The notes: generated by a model from the letters alone, not told the origin. 48,143 bases of DNA from Microgenomates group bacterium GW2011_GWF2_46_18 (GCA_001002415.1 LCMB01000006.1:1-48143), one strand, 5' to 3'. Shown: positions 22,555-33,466, numbered from the stretch's first letter. Numbers and translations are program-made.

Positions 22555-23042
22555 TAAAAAAACTTGGTTTTACCCTAATCGAACTCCTAGTTGTCATCGC
22601 CATTATCGGGATTTTGGCTGCCCTAGTCTTATCCAACCTCCAAGGTGCCCGGGAACGCGCCCGTGATGCCCGCCGCAAAAACGATCTTCACGCTGTCTCT
22701 CAATCCCTCCGCCTTTACTACAACGATAATCAGGGTTTCCCCCCCTCAAGCACCAGCACCTACAAGATCCAAGGTTGTGGGGTCTCAGTCTGTGAGTGGG
22801 GAAGTACCTTTACCGACGGCGGGACCGTCTACATGAACCGGCTCCCTCTCGACCCTTCCAGTAGTGCTAGCAACCCTATTACATACTATTACTATTCTGC
22901 TGATACCGATCAGTTCGCCCTGATCGCTACTCTCGAAAACCAATCAGACTCCGAGATCGCCGATTCTCAAGCAAGGTGCGAAACTGCTCTTGACGGTTAC
23001 ACAGTCACTGAATCAACTGATTACGTTGTTTGTGCCGAATAA
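22551..23042 (+). CDS. Type IV prepilin-like protein 2
   Basis: 163 residues with signal KKLG/FTLIELLVVIAIIGILAALVL, then the alpha-helix ARERARDARRKNDLHAVSQSLRLYYNDNQGFP typical of major pilin/GspG-like subunits in CPR bacteria. Four cysteines in the C-terminal half could form two disulfides. Overlaps gene 1 by 4 bases (ATGA). Confidence 0.88.
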   Translation: MIKKLGFTLIELLVVIAIIGILAALVLSNLQGARERARDARRKNDLHAVSQSLRLYYNDNQGFPPSSTSTYKIQGCGVSVCEWGSTFTDGGTVYMNRLPLDPSSSASNPITYYYYSADTDQFALIATLENQSDSEIADSQARCETALDGYTVTESTDYVVCAE

Positions 23043-23060
23043 TCTATAAGGAGGTTTTTT

Positions 23061-23468
23061 ATGCGCCGCCAAGGTTTCACCCTCATCGAACTTCTAGTTG
23101 TGATCTCGATCATTGGTGTCTTAATTACTAGTGCCATGACCAGCTACATCAACGCCCAAAAGAAAAGCCGCGACGCCCGACGTCGTAACGATATGAAAAC
23201 CATCCAGCTTACTCTCGAACAGTACTATGCCACCACCGGCGCCGGCAGCTATGCTGCGGTTGCCACCGCCTTTAGTCCCCAGCCAGTTCCCAGTGACCCC
23301 AAACCTTCTCCTCACACCCAATACCAAACCAGCACAATCGATACCGACAGCTATTGTATCTGCGCTACCCTCGAAGAAACCACCAAAGGCAATGCTACTG
23401 CCGGAGCCGCTTCTGGTTGTACCTGGAATTCTGCCGGTACACTTTATTGTGTCCAAAATCAACAATAG
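23061..23468 (+). CDS. Type IV prepilin-like protein 3
   Basis: 135 residues with signal RRQG/FTLIELLVVISIIGVL and the same KKSRDARRRNDMKTIQLTLEQYYATTG helix. It has the strongest Shine-Dalgarno sequence of the cluster (AAGGAGG, 8 nt before the ATG), suggesting high expression and a possible major-pilin role (inference). C-terminal cysteines at CIC, GC and YC. Confidence 0.88.
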   Translation: MRRQGFTLIELLVVISIIGVLITSAMTSYINAQKKSRDARRRNDMKTIQLTLEQYYATTGAGSYAAVATAFSPQPVPSDPKPSPHTQYQTSTIDTDSYCICATLEETTKGNATAGAASGCTWNSAGTLYCVQNQQ

Positions 23469-23475
23469 GAGGGAT

Positions 23476-23877
23476 ATGAAAAAAGGCTTTACACTAATCG
23501 AACTCTTAGTCGTCTCGACCATTATCATCACCCTGATCGGGATCGGGAGTGTCAGTTACGTCCGTGCGCTCCAAACATCTCGTGACAGTCGCCGCAAAAC
23601 TGATCTCGAACAAATTCGTCAAGCCCTCGAAACCTACCGTTCCGAAAATGGTAGCTATCCAACTACCGCCACCTGGAAAAACTCCGGTGTCCTTTACCCG
23701 ACTTACTTAACCACCATCCCCTCCGATCCCAAAGCCGGCTATCTCTATGGTTATATTCGCACTACCGCCACCACCTATGTTCTTTGTGCCGCTCTTGAAG
23801 TTACTACTACACCTATCTCCTGTGGAACCGGAACTTGTGGAACAGGGACATGCTCATATGCCGCCACCAATCCCTAA
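23476..23877 (+). CDS. Type IV prepilin-like protein 4
   Basis: 133 residues from the ATG at 23476, preceded by AGGAGGG; the open frame extends further upstream, but that part overlaps gene 3 in another frame and lacks a signal. Signal KKG/FTLIELLVVSTIIITLIGIG, then TSRDSRRKTDLEQIRQALETYRSENGSYP. The C-terminus is cysteine-rich (CGTGTCGTGTC), likely disulfide-linked outside the cell. Confidence 0.87.
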   Translation: MKKGFTLIELLVVSTIIITLIGIGSVSYVRALQTSRDSRRKTDLEQIRQALETYRSENGSYPTTATWKNSGVLYPTYLTTIPSDPKAGYLYGYIRTTATTYVLCAALEVTTTPISCGTGTCGTGTCSYAATNP

Positions 23878-24337
23878 ATATCTTCCGGGATTTACCCTGG
23901 TAGAACTCCTTATTATCAGCGCCATTACCGCTATTTTGGTGGTAGCCGGCCTCTCAGCCTACCGCCAAGCCGCTGATCGCCAAACCGTCAATAACTCCGC
24001 CGAATTGATAATGAGCACCTTCCAATCCGCCCAAAAACGGGCGCAAATCAGTGACAAACAATGTGATGGCATTTATTTAGGTGAAAGAGTTGTTGTCAGT
24101 ACGAATACTCTAGTCACCAGTTCTCTTTGCGATGGCGACACAGTAACGTTGGAGACAATTACTATCCCCAATGTCACTTCTATTACTTCCGCCACGATTA
24201 TTTTCCGCCCTCTTTCAGGCGGAGTCGACTTAGGGGGTGGTACCTCTTTGACGCTTGTAGTTACTTCCAGTACTGGCGCCACCGCCAGTTTTTTACTAAC
24301 CCAAAGCGGCACCATCGAATATTTAGGGATTGATTAA
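23858..24337 (+). CDS. Minor pseudopilin, FimT/GspH-like
   Basis: 159 residues starting inside the end of gene 4 (20-base overlap). Leader MPPPIPKYLPG/FTLVELLIISAITAILVVAG, then SAYRQAADRQTVNNSAELIMSTFQSAQKRAQ, the pattern of FimT/GspH minor pseudopilins, and a beta-rich C-terminal domain. In FimT-PilV-PilW-PilX systems this is the first of the priming subunits, and the next two genes fit that order. Confidence 0.8.
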   Translation: MPPPIPKYLPGFTLVELLIISAITAILVVAGLSAYRQAADRQTVNNSAELIMSTFQSAQKRAQISDKQCDGIYLGERVVVSTNTLVTSSLCDGDTVTLETITIPNVTSITSATIIFRPLSGGVDLGGGTSLTLVVTSSTGATASFLLTQSGTIEYLGID

Positions 24338-24339
24338 AT

Positions 24340-24819
24340 ATGCGCAAACTGCTGGGCCAATCTATCGTCGAAACTACCATTGCCGCCGGCCTCATCATGG
24401 TCTGTTTTGTCGCTGCTTTGTCACTCCTCAACTACACCATCAAACAAAACACCTATGCCCGGCAGCTCTCCGTTGCCAACAAATATGCCTACCAAGCAGC
24501 CGACTGGCTCCGGGCCGAGAAAAGCCTCCTTGGCTGGACCGACTTTACCGCCAAACTAGTTACCGATGCCGCTGGAAGTAATACTGTCAGCTACTGCCTG
24601 ATCACTTTGCCAGCTCCCACCATCGCTGCTTTTACCACTTTAGCTAAAGGCGCTTGTAGCTCCACTAACTACATCACGGGTACCACCATTACTCGTGAAC
24701 TCACTCTCAACCTCGCCAGTCGCGCCAGCGGCATCATCTCCGGCGTAATCACCACCTCTTGGCAAGCCAATACTACTCGTACTACCAGTCTCGAATTGGA
24801 GCTTTCCCAATGGAATTAA
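24340..24819 (+). CDS. Minor pseudopilin, PilV/GspI-like
   Basis: 159 residues. Leader MRKLLG/QSIVETTIAAGLIMVCFVAAL: cleavage after Gly6 would leave Gln rather than Phe at +1, but Glu at +5 is kept. The helix KQNTYARQLSVANKYAYQAADWLRAEK resembles PilV/GspI. It starts 2 bases after the FimT-like gene and overlaps the next by 10 bases. Confidence 0.75.
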   Translation: MRKLLGQSIVETTIAAGLIMVCFVAALSLLNYTIKQNTYARQLSVANKYAYQAADWLRAEKSLLGWTDFTAKLVTDAAGSNTVSYCLITLPAPTIAAFTTLAKGACSSTNYITGTTITRELTLNLASRASGIISGVITTSWQANTTRTTSLELELSQWN

Positions 24820-25298
24820 CTAAAACAAAGTCCGGTTTCTCGCTGATCGAACTCTTGGTCGTGGTCGGCCTGACCAGTATTTTGGGACTTGCCATCTCAG
24901 CAGTTCTTTTAACTAGTCTTACTAACAGTGCCAGGATCCGTGCCCAAAGCAAAATCAAAGCTGCCGGAGACTACACCATCACCCAAATCCAAAGTTTAAT
25001 CAGAAACTCCCGCGAAGTAACTAGTTGCAACTCCACCACCAACACTATCGTTTTGGTCAACCAAGACCGAGAAACTACTACTCTGGCCCTAAGCGGGACC
25101 GCTATTGCCAGTAACTCCGCCGCCTTAACGCCTGCCAACCAGACAGTTTCCAACTTTGACCTCAACTGTGAACCAAGCAACACTAATCCTCGACTAATTA
25201 ATTTAGCTTTTGATTTATCCCTTACTTCCGCCAATCTCCGCTTAGGGGAGAGTCCCAGCCTTCACTTTGCCACTTCTATCCTAGTAAGAAACGAATAA
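24810..25298 (+). CDS. Minor pseudopilin, PilW/GspJ-like
   Basis: 162 residues from the ATG at 24810 with leader MELTKTKSG/FSLIELLVVVGLTSILGLAIS, then SLTNSARIRAQSKIKAAGDYTITQIQSLIRNSREV as in PilW/GspJ. The frame is open further upstream (24759), but the signal peptide sets the start. It is the last gene of the cluster and overlaps the convergent pilD by 23 bases. Confidence 0.78.
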   Translation: MELTKTKSGFSLIELLVVVGLTSILGLAISAVLLTSLTNSARIRAQSKIKAAGDYTITQIQSLIRNSREVTSCNSTTNTIVLVNQDRETTTLALSGTAIASNSAALTPANQTVSNFDLNCEPSNTNPRLINLAFDLSLTSANLRLGESPSLHFATSILVRNE

Positions 25299-26073
25299 TA
25301 GCTTCTCCCCACCACAAAGCCAGGGTGGCTCCCAACACCATAAACGGCCCAAAGGGGATGGTCGAACCCATTTTTTTCTTCCCCAGTCCAATCAAAATTA
25401 TTCCCACGATTGCCCCGACCACAAAAGCCAAAAGTGCCGCAACCAGTGTTCTTGGCCAGCCTACCAATACTCCAAGTAAAAAGGCCAAATACGGGTCTCC
25501 CTCTCCCATCCCGCGTCCTTTGGTCAAGTACCGCAGTCCCGCCAAAAATCCTGCATACCCGAGTCCCGCCAACAAAGCAAGCCCTCCATCCACCAGTTGG
25601 TACTGTCCAAACAACCACAGAATTATCCGATACCCTACTACACTCACTACTCCGATTTTGACTAATGGCATCAAAATCACTCCGCCGTACGCATCCGCTA
25701 CCGCCACAATCAGTAGAACTACTCCCGTTATCAGCCAAAACAACGGTTGAATGACCAATAGGGGAGTGACAGCCAAGCGAAAGAACATAAACCCAACCAA
25801 AAGCCACCACACAAACAAAGTGCCAAACAAGAGTTCAACCAGCGGGTGACGCCAGGACAAACGTTTGTGGCAGCAGCGTGATTTCCCTTGGTAGAACAAG
25901 TAAGAGAGGAGGGGAATCATGTCATACCAAGCGAGGGTTTTACCGCAGTGATCACACTTGCTTCTACCTTTAATCCAATCCTTCCCCGCAATCGACCGCT
26001 CAACCAAGACATTGACAAAGCTTCCAACCGCCGCCCCAAAAAAAAATGTGAGAATGAGTAACCCCATCCTCAC
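25276..26073 (-). CDS. pilD: Prepilin peptidase (A24 family)
   Basis: 265 residues, polytopic membrane aspartic protease that cleaves the Gly/Phe bond of the prepilins encoded next door. The catalytic aspartates are visible in VADAYGGVI and GMGEGDPYL (the GxGD motif). The N-terminal cytoplasmic domain has CDHC, followed by TLAWYDMIPLLSYL and SWRHPLVE as in full-length PilD. The second cysteine pair, normally CxxC, is reduced to adjacent cysteines (RCCHK). Eight or so hydrophobic segments follow. Confidence 0.93.
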   Translation of the reverse strand: MRMGLLILTFFFGAAVGSFVNVLVERSIAGKDWIKGRSKCDHCGKTLAWYDMIPLLSYLFYQGKSRCCHKRLSWRHPLVELLFGTLFVWWLLVGFMFFRLAVTPLLVIQPLFWLITGVVLLIVAVADAYGGVILMPLVKIGVVSVVGYRIILWLFGQYQLVDGGLALLAGLGYAGFLAGLRYLTKGRGMGEGDPYLAFLLGVLVGWPRTLVAALLAFVVGAIVGIILIGLGKKKMGSTIPFGPFMVLGATLALWWGEAIIRFLLG

Positions 26074-26095
26074 ATTTTATCAGTTTCTTTACTAG

Positions 26096-26707
26096 TTATG
26101 GCAGACAAATAAAACACGCAGTCGCAAGATCTGAAGTAGCAGCCGTTGCACAAGTTCCACCTGCCGGACAGGCGAGTGGAGGGAAATCCCCTGGCAACGC
26201 TCTTGCTACACCATCATCAGAACACCTCTTCCACGCTTCTTCCCTGAACGATGCTGATTTCGGAGTAAAACAAATATAAGTCGAGTCAGAACTCAAACTT
26301 CCCTCATTGAAAATTCTCAAAGGTGTAGTTTGCTCAGCATTAATAATTCTCGTTATAAATGACTCTTTTACTTCAGAAGTCCCTCCGCTCGACAAATTTG
26401 CCAACATATCCTCACCGTCCGCACCCACAGCAATAGTCGTTGTAGCGGTCCCTTGTAACTCTACCCACGCTGCCGCAAGATTCTCCGACTCATTATCAGC
26501 CATCCATGGATAATAACCTCTACCAGCATAATATCTATCAACTGCGGATAATAATTGCTCCGCATCCGATCTAGTTCCCGTATCCTTACCCCGGTTGATC
26601 TGCTCAATCGGGTTGATAGCCGCCAAGACAGCAACCGCCAAGATACCCAAAACGGCAATCACGATTAACAGCTCGATCATGGTGAAACCTAATTTTCTTA
26701 AAAACAT
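26096..26707 (-). CDS. Type IV prepilin-like protein 7
   Basis: 203 residues with signal FLRKLG/FTMIELLIVIAVLGILAVAVLAAI, then NPIEQINRGKDTGTRSDAEQLLSAVDRYYAGRGYYP. The NPIEQ segment after the membrane helix is common in prepilins of CPR bacteria. Strong AGGAGGT upstream of the ATG. It sits between pilC and pilD on the minus strand, so it is likely the subunit co-expressed with the motor genes and a candidate for the major pilin. C-terminal cysteines are clustered. Confidence 0.87.
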   Translation of the reverse strand: MFLRKLGFTMIELLIVIAVLGILAVAVLAAINPIEQINRGKDTGTRSDAEQLLSAVDRYYAGRGYYPWMADNESENLAAAWVELQGTATTTIAVGADGEDMLANLSSGGTSEVKESFITRIINAEQTTPLRIFNEGSLSSDSTYICFTPKSASFREEAWKRCSDDGVARALPGDFPPLACPAGGTCATAATSDLATACFICLP

Positions 26708-26741
26708 ATATTACCTCCTATATCTAATCATTATGCGCACA

Positions 26742-27938
26742 TTAGAATGCACTCGTCAAGTTGTAGATGGGGACCACGATCGCAATCACCAAAAATCCGA
26801 CTCCCAGTCCTAATATGACCATAATAATCGGCTCCATCGCACTCGACAGATTCTTGATCGCATGTTCACTCTCCACCTCAAAATACCCAGCAACCCGGGT
26901 CAAGATTTCATCCAATTTCCCTGTTTGCTCGCCAACCGACACCATCTGCGGCACAATCATCGGGAATACTTCTTGCCTAGCAAGAGATACCGCCAATGCA
27001 TTTCCTTTCTCCACTTCGCCAGCCACCACTTCCAAAGCATTATGCATCACAGTATTCCCCACCACATCTTTCACAATTCGGATAGCTTCAACCAACGCGA
27101 CTCCCGCCGAAACCAATAGAGCCAGCGTGCGGGTAAACTCGGCCATCGTTGTCATCATCTTGATCTTGCCAAAAATCGGCAGCTTAAACAAAAACTTATC
27201 AATTGCGAGCGCTCCCAGTTTAGTTTTACGCCACGCTTGAAGGGCATAACCAGCCCCCATAATTCCTGCAATCACCAAATACCACGCCCGGCTCACCAAA
27301 TTAGAAGCTCCAATCAAAATCTTCGTAACTGCCGGCAGTTCCACATTAAAATCCTGATACATCAAAGTCATCTTTGGCAAGACAAAAATCATCATCACTC
27401 CCGCAACCAACATCATCCCGATTAATACCACCACAGGGTAAATCAACGCTCCCTTAGTTTTCGCCCGAAACTCCCGCTGTTTCTCCAAGTTATCTGCTAG
27501 TCGTGCCAAAACCGTATCCAATACTCCCGCCGCCTCACCTGCCGCAACCAAGGCCACATACACCGGACTAAACGTATCTTTATGGGCCCGAAGCGCATTT
27601 GCCAAGGTCGAACCACCCTCAATCGACTTTAAGACTTCGGCAATCTGCACCTGCATGACAGGCGAGACCTGTACCTGCAAAATCGACAAGGCATCTGTTA
27701 GAGGCAGCCCCGCTCCGATCATGGTGGAGAGTTGGCGGGTGAAATTGACCACGTCATCAAACTTAACTTTATTCCCAAAATTAAACAGTCCACCCCCAGC
27801 TTTAAGTTCATGTAATTCAACTATCACCAAATTCTGTCCCCGCAACACCTCCGCCGCCGTTGCTACACTTTGAGCTTCAACTATTCCCTTACGCAGTAAT
27901 CCCTCTTTTGATCTTGCCCTAAATCTAAATCGTTGCAT
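26742..27938 (-). CDS. pilC: Type IV pilus platform protein PilC/GspF
   Basis: 398 residues (normal length) with two GspF domains, each ending in membrane segments: VNFTRQLSTMIGAGLPLTDAL at about residue 65 and MAEFTRTLALLVSAGVALVEAI at about 268. The EKQREFRAKTKGALIYPVVV motif is typical. It couples the PilB and PilT motors to the growing pilus. It starts 3 bases after the pilT stop. Confidence 0.95.
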   Translation of the reverse strand: MQRFRFRARSKEGLLRKGIVEAQSVATAAEVLRGQNLVIVELHELKAGGGLFNFGNKVKFDDVVNFTRQLSTMIGAGLPLTDALSILQVQVSPVMQVQIAEVLKSIEGGSTLANALRAHKDTFSPVYVALVAAGEAAGVLDTVLARLADNLEKQREFRAKTKGALIYPVVVLIGMMLVAGVMMIFVLPKMTLMYQDFNVELPAVTKILIGASNLVSRAWYLVIAGIMGAGYALQAWRKTKLGALAIDKFLFKLPIFGKIKMMTTMAEFTRTLALLVSAGVALVEAIRIVKDVVGNTVMHNALEVVAGEVEKGNALAVSLARQEVFPMIVPQMVSVGEQTGKLDEILTRVAGYFEVESEHAIKNLSSAMEPIIMVILGLGVGFLVIAIVVPIYNLTSAF

Positions 27939-27941
27939 AGC

Positions 27942-29003
27942 TTACGTAACTTTCCCAACAACTCGGTTAACTTCTTCGACGTTGCTGGCATACTCCCTAG
28001 CTACCGGCAAAGTAATCTTCCCAGCTTTGTAAGCCTCAACCAACGCCATATCCATTGTCTTCATCCCCACCTCGCTCGAAGTCTGCATCACATTCGTCAG
28101 CATGTGAGTTTTCCCTTCCCGGATTAATGACCGTACCGCCGAGTTGGCGAGCATAGTTTCGACCACCACCATTCTCCCTCCGCTTGCCGCTGGGATCAAC
28201 CGCTGGGAAACTACTGCCTCAAGGGACATCGATAGCTGGGCCCGCACCTGTTGTTGCTGTTCCTCCGGGAACACGTCCACAATCCGGTCGATCGTCTGGG
28301 CCGCACTACTGGTATGCAAAGTGGCGAGAACCAAATGTCCCGTCTCCGCGATGAGTAAAGCACTCTCGATCGTCTCGTAGTCCCGCATCTCCCCAATTAA
28401 AACGACATTGGGATCCTCCCGAAGAACACTCTTCAAAGCCACTGACCAGCCATGGGTATCCGAATGGAGTTCTCGCTGTGAAATCAAACTTTTTTGCGGC
28501 GTATAAATAAACTCGATGGGGTCCTCAATCGTCACAATATGCTCCCCCCGCTCATTATTAATCCGCTCAATCATCGCCGCCAAAGTCGTTGATTTCCCGT
28601 GGCCGGTTGGACCCGTGACCAAAATTAAGCCCTGTTTTAATGAAGTAAGTCTTCCCAATAATTGGGGTAAACCCAACTCTTCCAGTGACTTAATCTGGTT
28701 AGGAATATAGCGAAGCGCCGCCGCCAAATTGCCCTTTTCGTAATATACATTCGTCCTAAACCGAGCTCCGTTATTTAACGAATAAGAAAAATCTAGCTCC
28801 CGATCCACCTGCACCAGCTCTCGCTGGGACTGGCTCATTAAAGGGCTAATTAACTCGCTCGCTATCGCCGGTGTTACTACTTGCGAGTCCGGCACCACCA
28901 CCAACTGTCCGTTTAATCGTAGTGACGGTGGGGTTCCGACCAGGATATGCACATCGCTAGCTCGGTACTGTACACACATCTCTAAGATTTTCTTGATTTC
29001 CAT
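27942..29003 (-). CDS. pilT: Type IV pilus retraction ATPase PilT
   Basis: 353 residues (normal). Walker A GPTGHGKSTT, Asp box TIEDPIEFI, Walker B VVLIGEMRDYETIESALLIAETGHLVLATLHT and the His box are present, as well as the N-terminal PAS-like domain (ASDVHILVGTPPSLRLNGQL) and C-terminal GMKTMDMALVEAYKAGKI. AAAGGAAA precedes the ATG. A retraction motor implies twitching or DNA/host-contact pulling by the pilus. Confidence 0.96.
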   Translation of the reverse strand: MEIKKILEMCVQYRASDVHILVGTPPSLRLNGQLVVVPDSQVVTPAIASELISPLMSQSQRELVQVDRELDFSYSLNNGARFRTNVYYEKGNLAAALRYIPNQIKSLEELGLPQLLGRLTSLKQGLILVTGPTGHGKSTTLAAMIERINNERGEHIVTIEDPIEFIYTPQKSLISQRELHSDTHGWSVALKSVLREDPNVVLIGEMRDYETIESALLIAETGHLVLATLHTSSAAQTIDRIVDVFPEEQQQQVRAQLSMSLEAVVSQRLIPAASGGRMVVVETMLANSAVRSLIREGKTHMLTNVMQTSSEVGMKTMDMALVEAYKAGKITLPVAREYASNVEEVNRVVGKVT

Positions 29004-29020
29004 ATTGTTTCCTTTCCCGT

Positions 29021-30736
29021 TTATGTTTTGGCTACCCTCATCACTTCTTCGAGAGTAGTCACTCCCTCCAAAGCTTTTAAGTAGCCGTCTTGTTGCATGA
29101 GTACCATCCCGTCCATTACCGCCGCCTGCTCAATCTGCACGGCTGGGGCGCGCTCCAGTATCAGCTTACCAATCTTTTCCGTCACTTTCAAAACTTCAAA
29201 TATCGCCAGTCTTCCCATATATCCCGTCTCCCCGCAAGCCTCACACTTTCTTCCTCGCTTTAATGTGATTGGTTTGCCATTGAGCTGTGATACGTACGAA
29301 TCAAACAATGGCCCCAAGACCTGTTTCATCTCCGCCAATACCTCGGCAGGGGGAGTATAGGCTTCTTGACACTTTTCACACACTTTCCGTACCACCCGTT
29401 GTGCCACCACACAAGTCATCGATGAGGCGAGCAAAAATGGCTCCGCCCGCATATCCAGTAACCGGGGCAGTGCTCCCGAAGAAGAATTGGTATGCAAAGT
29501 CGAAAACACCAAGTGGCCAGTCAAAGATGCCTGAATTGCCAACTCCGCGGTCTCGTTATCCCGAATCTCTCCCACCATAATAATATTCGGGTCTTGTCGC
29601 AAAAATGACCTAAGTCCCGTAGCAAAGGTGAGTCCTGCCTTAGGATTAATCTGAACCTGGTTCACTCCGTCTATCTGGTACTCAACCGGATCCTCCAAGG
29701 TCACAATATTCACCTTAGGAGTATTTAAAACATGCAGAACTGAGTATAGGGTAGTGGTTTTCCCGCTTCCGGTTGGACCGGTAATCAACACAATCCCGTG
29801 CGGCACATGGATCGAATCTTCCACATTTTTAAGTGCCATCCCCCGTAGTCCCAACTCGGCCAAACTTGGGACATTACTGCTTTTCCGAAGTAAACGCATC
29901 ACGATCTTTTCCCCATCTACTGTTGGGAGTGACGATACCCGCAAATCCACCTCTTGCTCACCGATCCTAAAAGTAAACCGTCCATCCTGTGGCACCCTTC
30001 GCTCATCGATCTTCATCTCTCCCAAAATCTTCACCCGCGAGATAACCCCATCATGAACTTTTTTGGGCAATACCAACTTTTCCTGCAAAATTCCATCAAT
30101 CCGATAACGTACCCGGGTATGATCTTCCAACGGCTCAATATGAATATCCGAAGCTCGGGCTTTGATCGCAAACTCCAAAACTGTAGCTACGATCTTGGCA
30201 ATCGGTGCCTCTCGAATGACGTCGCCCAATCGCTCCACATCCACCACTCTTTTGGTCAACTCTCCCTCACCGCTTTCTTTAAGTACTTGGGTAACTTCCG
30301 CACTCAAACTCTGGGCATACCGTTTGGGAATTTCTTCAAGTAGCTCCTCCGCAACTGCCAAATGTGGAGTAATTTTGGCCTTCGACTTAGCTTCCAAAAA
30401 CGCCACCGTCTGCAAATCCAAGGGGTTTTCCATGGCGACTGACAAAAGATTTTCCTTAGTGTCATACGCAAAGGGGAGAGCCCGATAATACTCCGCCACC
30501 GATTCTGGTATTTTTGCCAAAGCTTCTGGCGAAGAAGCCAGTGACGACAAATTCACAAACGGCACATTATGAACTTTGGCCTTGGCTTTCATCAACGCGT
30601 CTGGCGGGATCAACCCCGACTTCTCCACCAATTCATCCAGTGGTGTCCCACTGGCAAAACTCTGCTGTTGTAAGCGTGTGAAATCTGCTTCCGGCAGAAG
30701 ACCGTCCGTTTTGAGGACGAGGGCAAGATCCTGCAT
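29021..30736 (-). CDS. pilB: Type IV pilus assembly ATPase PilB
   Basis: 571 residues. N-terminal GspE_N-like domain (about 1-150), then ARASDIHIEPLEDHTRVRYRIDG, Walker A GPTGSGKTTT, TLEDPVEYQIDGVNQVQINPKAGLTFATGLRSFLRQDPNIIMVGEIRD (in part, the Asp and Walker B boxes) and a four-cysteine zinc site (CEKC ... CEAC). It powers pilus extension. On the minus strand TG-T-TAGCAT ends 6 nt before the ATG; the same bases read on the plus strand form the -10 of the divergent holB-like gene. First gene of the unit pilB-pilT-pilC-prepilin-pilD. Confidence 0.96.
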   Translation of the reverse strand: MQDLALVLKTDGLLPEADFTRLQQQSFASGTPLDELVEKSGLIPPDALMKAKAKVHNVPFVNLSSLASSPEALAKIPESVAEYYRALPFAYDTKENLLSVAMENPLDLQTVAFLEAKSKAKITPHLAVAEELLEEIPKRYAQSLSAEVTQVLKESGEGELTKRVVDVERLGDVIREAPIAKIVATVLEFAIKARASDIHIEPLEDHTRVRYRIDGILQEKLVLPKKVHDGVISRVKILGEMKIDERRVPQDGRFTFRIGEQEVDLRVSSLPTVDGEKIVMRLLRKSSNVPSLAELGLRGMALKNVEDSIHVPHGIVLITGPTGSGKTTTLYSVLHVLNTPKVNIVTLEDPVEYQIDGVNQVQINPKAGLTFATGLRSFLRQDPNIIMVGEIRDNETAELAIQASLTGHLVFSTLHTNSSSGALPRLLDMRAEPFLLASSMTCVVAQRVVRKVCEKCQEAYTPPAEVLAEMKQVLGPLFDSYVSQLNGKPITLKRGRKCEACGETGYMGRLAIFEVLKVTEKIGKLILERAPAVQIEQAAVMDGMVLMQQDGYLKALEGVTTLEEVMRVAKT

Positions 30737-30742
30737 AACTCC

Positions 30743-30752
30743 ATGCTAACAT
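30743..30752. promoter_or_regulatory. Shared bidirectional extended -10 (pilB / holB-like)
   Basis: The 10-base sequence ATGCTAACAT contains TG-C-TAACAT on the plus strand and TG-T-TAGCAT on the minus strand. Each -10 hexamer ends exactly 6 nt before its own start codon (ATG 30759 plus; ATG 30736 minus). The two genes are 22 bases apart, so there is no room for separate promoters. Both messages would be leaderless. Confidence 0.6.
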
Positions 30753-30758
30753 ATCCTT

Positions 30759-31403
30759 ATGCTTCCTACCATTATCGACCATGGATCTCTCTCTTCCCGT
30801 GCCGCCCATATTCTCTCTCTGGTTGAGCCCACCACAACTGAGCTTATTCATCTCACTGCTTCTTTAACAAGTATCGGTATCCCTCAAATCCACGCCCTGC
30901 TTAAAACTCTCTCCCTCTCTCCCGTTCTCTCTAGAATAGTTTGGCTCGAAGAAGCCAACCTCCTAACTATTCCCGCTAGTAATGCACTTTTAAAACTGCT
31001 CGAAGAACCACCCTCTCGTACGCATTTTTACCTAACTTGCCCCACTTCCGCTAGTCTTTTACCGACCATCCGCTCTCGCTGTCAAATTATTACCCTTCCT
31101 TCCATCACTCCGCCTGCCACCTCCCAACTCTCTGTGATTAAATCGGCCCTCTCCGCCTCGGCTGGTGATCGGCTCCTCTTAGCTCAAACTCTCCCTTCCG
31201 ACAAAACCCAAGCCCTGGCCTGGCTTGCTTCCTTACTTGTGGAAATTCACGCCCTGCTATCCCAAACCATCGCTCCCAATAGCCGCCTTCTCCTGGTCAA
31301 AATTGCCCGCTTAGCCCATCAAACTCATACTCAGCTTGTGAGTAATGTCAACGTCAATTTGGCTCTCGGCAACCTCTTTCTTCACCTCCCCAAATCCAAA
31401 TAA
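30759..31403 (+). CDS. DNA polymerase III delta-prime-like clamp-loader subunit (truncated)
   Basis: 214 residues resembling the second half of the AAA+ region of HolB/DnaX: IVWLEEANLLTIPASNALLKLLEEPPSRTHFYLTCPTSASLLPTIRSRCQIITLP is the conserved sensor-1 region of delta-prime subunits (usual DxAexmt..AaNaLLKtLEEPp). There is no Walker A, as is also true of many delta-prime subunits, and the N-terminal nucleotide-binding lobe is mostly absent, so the protein is about 100 residues shorter than usual. The SRC element (arginine finger) is present. Confidence 0.78.
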   Translation: MLPTIIDHGSLSSRAAHILSLVEPTTTELIHLTASLTSIGIPQIHALLKTLSLSPVLSRIVWLEEANLLTIPASNALLKLLEEPPSRTHFYLTCPTSASLLPTIRSRCQIITLPSITPPATSQLSVIKSALSASAGDRLLLAQTLPSDKTQALAWLASLLVEIHALLSQTIAPNSRLLLVKIARLAHQTHTQLVSNVNVNLALGNLFLHLPKSK

Positions 31404-33440
<2,037 letters not shown>

Positions 33441-33466
33441 TTAGTAACATTAATATAGGAGACCAT

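Noticed and set aside
25262-25810. Minus-strand 182-residue frame within pilD
   Set aside because: Cys/Gly/Arg/Trp-rich shadow of the pilD coding sequence, without any motif.
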